This document shows, piece after piece, positions 23,101 through 35,200 of a stretch of 64,000 nucleotides of DNA. Within the stretch, counting starts at the first letter, position 1. Every line of letters starts with the position of its first letter. The position numbers and the translations under genes were made by a program. Below the pieces are notes generated by a model. The model saw only the letters and a list, made by a program, of their open reading frames with translations. It was not told the origin of the DNA and did no database searches. Origin of the DNA: Doryteuthis pealeii (lineage: Eukaryota > Mollusca > Cephalopoda > Myopsida > Loliginidae); the NCBI GenBank assembly GCA_023376005.1, contig CM042145.1, positions 18,531,204 through 18,595,203 on the forward strand, in the 5' to 3' direction.

Positions 23101-26100
23101 TTTAAACTGTTTTTGCTAAATAAATGCCCTTATCTTACACAGTCCCACAAGAACAATAATATATATGGATGTCATCAGTCATAAAAAGTCAGACATATCA
23201 ACCACTTTCAGCCTGGATAAAGTGGTACCTATCTTTTTGGAGTCTCCATGTAAATGATAATATGATAAAACCGACTTCTGCTTTACATCAACCTATTTCT
23301 GCCATTAGGATTGGTTTTGTTCAAAATTATTTATCATCTTGTTCGACGCTACAAGAATGATATATATTTATATGAAACATTTGTATAAGTGTTATATCAA
23401 CCATCAACCGACTTTAGCCATTAGAATTTCTTTGTGTCAGAGTAATTAATTTTATCTAGTGTTGACTTTACCACACCACTGACTTGTACTCTAATCTAAG
23501 TCGCTTGTACGATTCCAGACTCAATTGTTTTGTTTTTAAGTATCTAATCGGATATCGCCAATCAGTCCATAACACTACAGTGTTATATCCATATGATTAA
23601 TAATCTGTCTATAGCAGTCTTTATCATTACCATGCTTATATTGACATAACTTTCTGTAGATAAGATATTGCTACATAGGTATGTGAACTGGTCTACTAAA
23701 TTTGATACTTCCCATCCAGTATGGAGATGTCTCCATCTTGTTTAACTCTTAACATTCGCGTTGAGAATTTTCTAAGTCCAGAACCCCATTCCTATAAGAA
23801 TTTATCAAAAATGGCTAAAAATGGCCTTAGCATCTAAAGTTACCTGTTATTTTCCTTGAATCAAAGTCTTCTAAATATGTTTAATATTACATTTAAACAA
23901 AGGCTATCGTTTGGGGTTGATTAGGAAAACAAATGTGACTTCTGACCGGTTGGAATGAGGCGGTATAGACGTTAAGAGTTAACACATGAGCTCTGTTTTA
24001 TCTGAGTTCACATGCCTTTTGCTGCTGCCTTCTCTAGGCTATGCAGCAGTGATTCGGCTTGTGCAGATATATTGCAAGAAACACTAGATCATCTGTGTAG
24101 TCCACATCTGTAATAATTTCTGTGAGATATCACCTGCTTCTTGCCTTTTTTTTTTTGCTTTTTTTCTTTTTAGCATGGAGCCTTTTTGCTTCATTAGATC
24201 TAATGACATCCTAGTCGTTGCGAAATATTGAAATCTATATCACCTTTTTTAAGAGATTTAGTTTCAATAGCTGCTTTGATAAATGGGTAATTCCATGTCA
24301 AATCATCCAGGCCCTGTCACCCAGCCCTTCAATTTTTCTGAAATTTTGTCCAATCAATCGGCTTGTCATGTCAAGCCCTAGCATCTATATGATTGCCCCA
24401 ACCCTATTGCCCTTATGGCAAGCCCCAACCCTTTTTATCATATGGGTGCTAGAAGGCGGTGGCTATGGGTCTTCATATCCTGGGAATGACGTTAAACTCT
24501 ATCTGATGGTGAGGTTCTAGTTTTGGAGGTTTGGGGAATGTGGAGCATCCCTTCATCACCATTGCTTCCTGGTCCACTCTGACCTGGAGTGGTAGTACCT
24601 GTTAGGGTCCCATCTATGGGTTAAATAGAAAAATGTATTTATAAAAAAAATTGAGTATCCATTAAAAATGACTTTATTTCAAAACTTAGTTGGCATTAAA
24701 TGACCCACTGAGGTTGATATGCCGTAAAACAAACCAAACCAAAACAGGTGTGGATTATGTTAAAATTAGTCAATAGATGACCAAAAGTTGACATTTTTCA
24801 CCCCCCCTCAAATTTGGAGAGCTAAAAATTGACATAACTCCACAAATTCTTGGAATTGGAAGCTCAAATTTTGGGGGTTGTCTAACGTTAACATCGTCCA
24901 CACCTGGACAAAATTTCAGAAAAATTGAAGATGACATGGCTCGGATGATTTGACATGGAATTACCCTATTGTGAACAAAATGTGATAAAGTCACATGGTC
25001 TGGTTTACCTCGGTAGAGCATCCACCTAAAAACCATAAGTGCTACCAACCCTCACCAACTCAGCACATGTGTAGCACAGCTGGGATCAGTGAGGAGCTGA
25101 TGGTAGGTGTTGCGCTCCACCTCAGATACAAAAAATCTGATCTAGCGTTATTAAGGTGGGGATAGACTCCCTCTCTGTCCTGCTGATACTGATAATCGGC
25201 CACTTTACTATTGTGAGTATGCAAGTCTATATTATTGCCCCATTATTATATCAAGTTAAACCTTTATTTTTTTTTACGTCCCATGCAGAAGGATAAGACT
25301 CCCTCCCCAAAAAGTGTCCTGGCATTAAACTGCATCTGATGGTGAGGCTCCAATTCTGGGAGTGTGGAGTACCCTTTCAATGCCATTACTCCCAGGTCCA
25401 CTCTGTTTAAAAAAAAAATTCATATTCACTAGGATTGTGTGCAAAAAACTTAATAACGACACAAAAAAATGTAAATATGAACATGTTCCCTATCTTCAAG
25501 GTATAAAATGCAAGTTAACATGCTGTTAAAATCAATCTTTTTTTTTTTTTTTTTTTTTTTTTTTTCCTTTTTCTTTTGACACTCCTGTAAATTCTCTAAA
25601 CCTTTCTTTTCAGCAATAAGACCAAACCTTGGCTGTCGTGTGTTGGTTGCACGCAATTTGTCAAAAATTCTTCCTGGCCTGATCAATGACCTCTCTGACT
25701 GGGTTGTAGCAACAAGAATTCAAGCTGCTAAACTGTTGTATCCGCTCCTGCTAAATGCTGAAGAAAAAATGGTCCAGCACCTTCCATTGATTTTAAATGG
25801 CATGTATGGTTCATGCAAGGATAGTGAAAAAGAAGTTATACAACATGTAAGATAATATTTCTTGCTTAATTAGAAGAAAATACTTTTTGAAAACTTTATT
25901 TGCAAAGAATTAGTTCTTTGATGCTTTCTTTTTGGATGTCTTATAAAATGGCAGAATGAACTGAACTTTCTCTTTGAATTTATTTGGTCAGAACTTAATT
26001 CTGTCTCTTAATGGTTTTTGCTTGTTAAAAAAAATCTTATTATAATGGAGATTGTGTGTTTGTCTGTCTTTAACAGAAACTATATCACTACTCAAGTCAC

Positions 26101-26101
26101 A

Positions 26102-26134
<33 letters not shown>

Positions 26135-29100
26135 CAGATTCTTAGATCTACAGAGCTCATTGGCTGCTTTGTTAAAACAGAAGTCTGGACTCAACTTGTG
26201 TTGGAAGAAGTGTCTAAATCTCCAGATCCTTCTACTCTGATGGTTCTCACTGCTATTATAAAAGGATGTAAACAAAATCAATTAAAGGATCATCTTGTGT
26301 TTATTTGTGATAAACTTGCTTCTCCTGACATTTGTTACACAACAAAGGTTATTATCTCTTAATTTCTAATTCACTGTTAAAAATGGATATTCATATGCAT
26401 GCATAGATTTACTCTACATTAAAACTTGTATTTAGATAAATACATGTTTCTGAAAATTATAAAGATTCTTCAACTGGACTGCATCTAAAATTATCTGTAG
26501 AAATATGAGGTATGTCAAAAAAGTTCCAGGTTGATTGCATTCCACTGCAAATTCTTGCCACAGGGCCAGACGATCAACCAGCATGTCTATAAGGAGATAC
26601 TGCAGCGTTTGCTTCGTTCAGTGCGCAAGAAGAGGTGAGAGATGTGGCAGGACAACTCGTGGATGCTTCACCATGACAACACACCCACCCACACTGCCCT
26701 GAGTATCTGAGAGTTCCTGGCCCAGAAGAACATCACTGTGCTGGAGCAACATCCCTACTCGCCGGAGAATCCCGGAAGAATCCTTCCAGGAGTGCAAGAA
26801 AGTGTAGCAAGAAGGATGGGAAAGTGCATTAGATTCCAGGGGGATTACTTTGAAGGGATAACTTGCAATTTGAATTTGAAATGATTTTTTTGTGACACCA
26901 GTCCTGGAACTTTTGACATACCTCGTATATAGTATTGTCTTTCATATGTAGTCGTCGAAAGTCAGTATCAGCCTATCAGCGAGGGAGTCTATCCCCTTTT
27001 CACTAGCGCTAGAACAAGGAGATTGTTTGTGCGTCTGAGGTGGAGTGCCACACCTACCATCAGCTCCTTACTTTACCGCACAGATCCCATAGACCTTGTT
27101 AATATTAAAAATTGGTCTATTTTCTTTGGTGTTACACTTAAGGTATTATTTGGACCAGGGAGCCATATTAATTGTTCTATTTTTTCTATATTTCTACCAT
27201 CTTTCAGCAAGCCCTGTCAGCAGGGGCTTTAGAATACACTTCTGCAGAGGGTGGCAACCTGTGATACTTAAGGAGGGAACCCTGGTGGATGAGCAGTCCA
27301 TGACATGCAACACTCCACTTAGACCTTTACTTAGGCTAGACGAGTGGTCAGAGAGGCCCCCTCCGATCAATCGGCTGGTCATGTCAAGCCCTAGCACCTA
27401 TATGATTGCCCCAACCCTTTTTATCATATGTGCTAGAAAGCAGTGACTGAGTGTCTTATTGTTCTGGGTATTACGTTAAACTATCTGATGGTGAGGTTCT
27501 GGAGGTATTGGGAATGTGGAGCACCAATTCATCACCATTGCTCCCTGGTCCGCTCTGACCCGGAGTGGTAGTACCTGTTAGGGTCCCATCTATGGGTTAA
27601 ATAGAAAAATGTGTTTATAAAAAAAAATTGAGTATCCATTAAGAATGAATTTATTTCAAAACTTTGTTGGCATTAAATGACCCACTGAGGTTGATATGCC
27701 ATAAAGCAAAACAAACTAAACCAAACCTTTTTTCAGCCAAGGTGTAATTTCTGCTTGGAACTTCATGTATAAATATAAATCTCCACATTTCTGAGAAACT
27801 GAATATTTTACTTTAATGTACTGATATTTTGTCCTCCTCCCTACACAAGACCCTCCTATATTGTTGATAATGACACTTTTTTTTTCTCCTTCTAGGATAA
27901 AGTGTTAGCTGAGTTGGTTAAGTGTGCCAAAAGTATCATGAATGTTTCAAAAGAAGATTGTGTCTCTGTTGGTTATCAGTTGTTTACTATTCTTGTTACG
28001 GCATTGGCATTATCTTTTCCTGACAACAACTCGGATGTGGAATCACAGGTAAATATTCTATTACTTACAATGACTCAGGTGACTAAAATAGCCTGAATGA
28101 CTACAATTTTTAAAAATAAACCATTTTAAATAAGTTCATAAACTACATTTAACTTCAGATTTTGAAGGTATTTTTAAATTTTTACATTCCCGTTGACCTT
28201 TTAGGACGAGATTTGGTAATCTAAACATTAGCTAAATAAATGAGAGTAACCTCCCCTAGTTTGTTTCACTTTGAGGAAGCAGTGTGTTTTGGTCGGCTAT
28301 TTTCATTTCACTGTAAATCTACACTGAGAATATGAATTTGTTTGATTCAATACAACTGCATGTTTTAACACGAAAATATCATAAAATGTGTTCTTAATTG
28401 TGCTTGCACATGAACTTAATTGTTATTAAGAACACATTTTATGATATTTTCATGTTGAAACATGCATTGATTTGAACAAATTCGTATTTTCAGTGTAGAT
28501 TTACAGTGAAATGAAAATGGCAGACTAAAACAAATGGCTTCCTCAAAGTGAAACAAACTAGGGGAGGTTACTCTCATTGATGTAGCTAATGTTCAGATTA
28601 CCTGAGATTTTTCGATCCCTTGAAAATAAATTAAACTTAATTTGTGACTGTTCCTCGGTGGTTCATTAAAGATTTCGGGTCTTAACAGCAGATCCTCTCA
28701 CCAGGTCGACCTGTTTCGCACTTGAGAAAGTGACAGCTTTCCAATTACGTAAAAGAAGGACCATGCTTGCACCCAATCAAACCTGCCAGCAACTTCTTCC
28801 CAGTACGTTAGGGTATACCAGGTTAAATATAGAATATTCCTCCTCTTTTAATATTCATTTATTTTTTCGTCCTTTTCATTTATATAAATATATACAAATA
28901 CTTTTTTTTTCTTTCCTATACAAAAAAAAAAACTTAACATGTGCGTATTTACAGGGTGGTAAAATAGTAAAATTAATCTGATAGTATATAAAAAGAAGGA
29001 AAAAAAATACATATTACCCCCCCACACACACACATATAGATGTACCAGCTTCAAAAGTTGATAGTTTTTTTTGTTATTTTAATTTTTTCAAACTGATTTA

Positions 29101-29217
29101 AAGATGCAAGAAAATAATTAGCCATTTAATCATAAAAGCTTGATGGAAAGTACACAAGAAACTAATCTTCCACAGGGTAACAAATATATCTCACCTGTAT
29201 ATACACACACGCGTGTT

Positions 29218-29259
<42 letters not shown>

Positions 29260-32200
29260 CATGGTTAATTTCTCTGCCATCACCCACTTTTTTTTCTTTT
29301 TCTTTTCTTTTTTTTCTTCAAGGCAAGACATTGTCTTTGTGACCTGGCCCTTACACACCATATGAAACCTGGATCCTGTCAACTTTATGCTCAATATAGT
29401 CAGCGGTTAATCAGCAAGTTAAAGGAAAATTATACAGAGTGGACAAGTATTTCATTTGAAGCCAGAATCTTTGAAATAATTTATTTCAATGTTGGAGGTA
29501 ATTTTTTTTTTTCCCCTCACCCTAAAAAAAAAATAACCTAAGAAATCATTGGTACAAATCTGATATCTTTACCTAAGATTAAAAATACCAAATAATGCTT
29601 AACTTTGCCATTTGATATTGGTATACATTTAAGTCTTATTTCAAATACATACTTGAATAAAAAGTTCCTTTTTATTTTTTTATTCTAAAATATTTTCTTT
29701 TAAATCAAATAGACATTGAGTAGATTAGCTAGCTAATCTTGCAGATAATTGTTACATACTCATCAATTCAGTACTTATTAACTGCAACGCCAACTGCAAT
29801 GATTGGTTCACACCATCCGCATGCCTACAGACAGACTCCCCCATAAAATATTTTTATGGTGAACTCGCAGAGGACAGGAGGCTCCCAAAAGCGTTCAAAG
29901 ACAACGCTGAAGAAATGCACCATCACACCTGTCCTCCAACAGACAGGATTGGCAAGACACGTGCTGCACAGGAGCTGAGCAGCTCAATATCAAGATTAAC
30001 AGAGCTGCAGAGCGGCGTCTTCGTCGTCATGAAACACCAAATGCAGATGAGAATTTCCCTTGCAATGTGTGTGACCGCATCTTCAAGTCCAGAATTGGAC
30101 TAACTAGCCACCAGAGGGTCCACAACTGCTAAAAGGAAAAGGGACTTATTAACTGCTCCATACATTTAGTTTATTTTACTAAGCTTTGTTCAGTTTGGTA
30201 CAAAAAACCTAATTGTTATTCCTAAATGATCACCCATCTAAGTATTGAGCAAGCTTCTCATTGCTTAACTTCAGTGATCTTGCTTACAGTTCTTTCATAA
30301 ACTGTAACTTACATTTGGCACATGATCTCGAGTATGTAACACCTAGTGAAGCTCAAACCTGCTACTACCATTACACTCCTCCATACTTCTAGTCTTGAGC
30401 CTGGACTAAGCTTGGCTTCATAACAAATTTTCTCAATAGATATTTCTATATTTTGTCATCTGGTAATTTCTTGTACTATTCTGTCTTTCAGAAATTCTTT
30501 TCTCCCACATGAAGAAGGAAATAACTTAGAACCAGAATTTTTAGATTCTCATTGTAAAACGTTTTTCTCTAAACTTTGACCCTAGAGTGTAAAGTAGTCA
30601 TTTTAATTTTCTTTTCTTAAATTATAAGATTTATTACATGAAACAAACTGAATTATACAGAATTTTTTCTTTTTCTCTCTTGTGATTTTAATGTTAACTT
30701 AATTAAACATTTTTTCTTTTTTTCAGTTGATGTCTTACCAGAGTTGGTAGATGATCTCATTGAAGTTATGTGTCATTGCTTAAATCCTGAAAAAGAGGAT
30801 CAACTCCGAATGAGAATGATGGCTCTGCTTGTGGCTCTACTTTCTCATCATATTTCAAAAACTAATAAACATCCCCTGAGCCACAAATCTTTGCTGCTTC
30901 TCAAGAAAATAGTCATACCAAATTTAGTGTGGAAAGCAGGACGGATAGCAAAATCCATTAGATTCTCTGCAATATCTACAGCCTGGTCACTATTTCAATG
31001 TCGCTGTATCTCTGATAAAGACGTAAGCATCTTTTTACTTTACCATTTAATTTTTTTTTTCTTTTCTTTTCCTAAAAAAAAACCTAAAATTATGAAGATT
31101 GCTAATATTTAGCATTTGTTATCCTCGTTATAAGTGACTGATTTTGAAGGGGGGGGGGGTCTTTACAAGTTAATAGCGTCGATCCCAGGGGGCTATCCCC
31201 CCAGGCAATACCTGCCCCCTTGATTTAAATGGGCAGGGCTGGGTTTATTGCCCAGTGCCTGAGGCGCCCCCCTTGAGGGGAAATGCCGACGGAATCGACG
31301 CAATTTTTCACCCACCACCCATGAGCTTCGGTTTGTGGGTGGACCCACATTAATAGGGCCTTGTGCCTAACCCGTACAAGTGGGGTACGAGGTAAATAAA
31401 AAGTGACTGATTTTATCACCTTTTCCTAAATTATCCTGAATAACGTCTCCTTGGTATATGATGTGGTTCAATTTATTTAATAGTGTCAAAAGTTTTGCCA
31501 TATTTTGGTATGTGCTAGTTTGCAATGTGTATATTACATAACTGAAGCAGTTCAACCCATAGTAGTTGCTCGATTCTATGTGTAATTTGAAAGTCACTCA
31601 GATGAACATGCAGTCTAATTCAGGAATTTATACTTTGAGTTTTGAACTGGGCCATAACACCATGGAAACAACTAAAAACAATTGTTGCATAAAAGGTAAC
31701 TGCACAGATGGTTCAAGAAATTTCACCCAGGTTGCAAGAACTTCAACTAATAGGCAAAGTCAAGTAGGTCTAAAACCAAGCCATAGAGGTGAGTATTACT
31801 CTGAGAGTATCAGGTGGGCTTAGCATCTCTCAATTCTGTGTGGTTCATTACAAGCATCCGGAGCTACTGAATTGTACCTGACATGCAAAATATTGCAAAA
31901 CTATTGACTCATCTTAGTATAATTTGACAAATATTTAATTCACACTTAATGTATTAAATAACTTACCATTTCAATCCATTGTGCTTTGATTTTTAAGTGG
32001 AAGCATGCTGGGCCCATAACCTGTTAGAATCCTTGTTGCCACTTTGATCTGTTGTTGAATCATTGGTATCCAAAATATTTTACCTCCCGTAATTCGTATT
32101 TAGACTTATTGCCATTTAAAAAAAAAAAAAAAAATTGCATTTCTGGGCCCATAACCTGTTAGAATCCTTGTCACCATTGTTAACAGTATCAAATTGGTTA

Positions 32201-35200
32201 ATCCTAGTCTGTAGGTTTCCTCTGGTGTTAATCCAAAAGATAGATCTTACTGACAGAAAGTTCAATCAGTAATTGACTTGAAGACAGTTGCAAACGATCT
32301 TAAATGCTTTCTGTCCTCGTCTCTCATTGGCCAATTTTTACTGGAAGTGCCTGCTGTTGGGAAAGTTCATAAATAGGAGTGACGATTTTGTGTCCATCTT
32401 ATACCCACAGATAAGGTTCAATTCTCACTGGGTGCCCAATACTTTTGGGCTAAGCTTAGCATATATATCCACAGATAAGTCAACATGATAAGGTGTTACT
32501 GTAACATCTAATTCTGTGGCTTTTCAGATATACTAATCAGTTTTACATCCTTATCGTCTAATGCAGGGATCACCAAACTTTTTTTCACGGTGGGCCGGAT
32601 AATTAAAAAAATAAGGAGCATGGGTCACATTATTATTTTGTTCAATACTTGCTAGCCAGACCGAAAGCTCTGAGAAAAAGATGTCAAACAAAATTTATCT
32701 TTCCATGTTATATTCATGGATGAGTGGCGTAAGATGCACAAAAACAAATTTAACCAACATATTTATTTTCAAAACATTATCAAAGAATGCAACATTAGCA
32801 GAAAGGTTTAGTGAGATTTGTGAAACTGAAGTTTGCCTTTCAAGATATCGTCAATGTTTGGTTTGGAATTGCTACATCCAATCAAGAGAATTGCTTTCAA
32901 ATGTTTATCAGTCAATTTCGTTTGATGGGTCGATTCCGTAGTCAAGTCCATTAGGATTTAGAAAGCTTAACATGATATTTAAATGGTATCAGAACGTCTC
33001 GCGTTCCATACGTTTTAACAAACAAAAACTTCAAATACTGTTGGTGGGCCTGATAAAATGCCTCGTGGGCCGGATTTGGCCCATGGGCTGTAATTTGATG
33101 ACCCCTGGTCTGTGTAAATAAAATTGACTATTCAAAATGTCTTTCTTTAATAATATATTAATATTTTGAAGGCCAGTACAATGCGTATGAAAAATAAAAA
33201 CAAAAGATGTTATTTTTGTCTTATTGATTTCGAAGCTAGAGCTTCATCATCAGTTTATTTTCAGAAATGGACATGCTTATGTTTTTATTTCTCTTCTTAT
33301 TTCCTTTTCCTCTCTTTTTTTTTCTATTTCTTCTTCTTCTCCTCCTTTATGAATGAAATGGGCGAATAACTGTAATTTCATATTTCTCTTTTTTTTAAGT
33401 TGTGGAGAACAAATATTCCTAATATCGTCTGTCATCTGGTCAAATGTTGCAAGTGTGTTGCCATGTCAAAATTCAAATTAAAAAAAAAAATAAATAAAAA
33501 CCGTCAATAGAAAAATTTATATACTTAGCTTTTGTTTCGCTTTCTCTTTTCTTTTCTTTTTCTCTCTACGTTTCTATTTTATTTCAGTTGATGAAAATAA
33601 TGGATGAATTACTACCCAATTGATGGCAACCCTACAAGATGACAACAAAAATACCCGTATTCTCACCTGTAGACTTCTCATTCGTTTACTGGAAAAACTA
33701 AGCAATACTGATCCGCCACCAAATTATGACCTGCTGCATAGTATTTATCCCCATCTGTTGACTCGCTTGGATGATGGTGAAGATGATGTCCGCCTGATGG
33801 TGACTAATGTGTTTCTCGCCTATTTTGATGCCTTAAATCCTCGACGATACGATGCTTGTCTATATCGAGCTCACTTAGAAGCAATGTATCGAGGTTTGGT
33901 CATTCATTTGGATGATCAAGAGGACAAAATTCAAAAAGGAGTACAAGGTAAGTAAACGTTTATTCGGTTAAATCAAACTTAACGACCTAAATTCCACCAT
34001 TGTATGTCACCCCTGCCGATAGAAAAAAAAAAAAAAAAATACCAAAAATCAGGGAATTAACCGAATTTAATGAAATTTTCAGTGTTGATATATTAATGAA
34101 TAAACAATATAATGCACTAGTTATTTTATTTGAAAACTTTTACATGTTTTCAGATCAGTTAACTTTGAACCACATATCTTTGAGGCGTAACACAGATTCT
34201 CAAAGATACATGGTTCAAAGTTAACTGACCTGAAAAAATGTAAAAGTTTTCAAATAAAATAACTAGTCCATTATATTGTTTATTCATTAATATATCAACA
34301 CTAAAATTTTCATTAAATTCGGTTAATTCCCTGATTTTTGGTAATTTTTTTTTCTTTCAGCGGGTAGATGATGGAATTTAGGTCTGTTAAGTTCAATTTA
34401 ACCATTTATTTTGGGCAATGGTTGGAATTAATATTTACCATTTGTTTAAATTCTTCATGGGATATTTATATTGTTAACAATGCTGTTGCGAATGATAGGC
34501 ACTTCTATATTTGATGCATAATCCTTTGAGAATTTGGGTGGGGTGGGGGTTTAATTAGCATGGAGTGGGGCAGTGTGGTAGATTAATATATTCTGTACCT
34601 AGTAATGCCATATTACTTATCTGTCTAGGAATCACAGGGTTTCAGGTTCAATACTGGCCATTGCCAACTTGGTGCAGGAGTAGCACAACTTATATCTGTA
34701 CGGTAAAGGTGTGACCTCCACAGATGTAAAAACTATTTCCTTAGTCTAGTGCTAGGGAAAAGGGGATAGACTCCCTTGCTATCCAGCTGATGCTGGCAAT
34801 AAGGCATTCTGCATTATTTTTTCTTTTATTACACACACTATTTGTACTGATACCACCCTGTCAGCTGGGACTGTATGTAGGGTAATCTGAACATCTTTTT
34901 AAAAAATTGATTTAAAAATGTTAACACCCTTATAGGAATACCTTTAATATATTTTTCAAACAGTCTCCAGATGTTCACCATCCCTGTCAACATATGCTTA
35001 GAATCTCCCACAGGTGATTTAAAAAAGATTTAATATTTCTATGAGAGTACCTGTATATTAGAAAAGTATAGGTATATCCAATTTGTCAAAAATCTGTGTT
35101 TTTACAAAACAAAACACAGCTTCCTCTAAGTGAAAGTAACAAGGGGAGGTTACTCCCATTTATGTAGCTAATGTTCAGATTACCACCTGTAATGCCTAAG

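Noticed and set aside
30030..30130. C2H2 zinc-finger gene
   Set aside because: A single finger directly after LINE tail sequence; the same arrangement occurs at 56.5 kb, and such fingers are normal at LINE C-termini.
33217..33255. Second hammerhead (minus strand)
   Set aside because: CTGATGA and GAAA flank a good helix II, but one base is extra at its foot and neither helix III nor helix I pairs.
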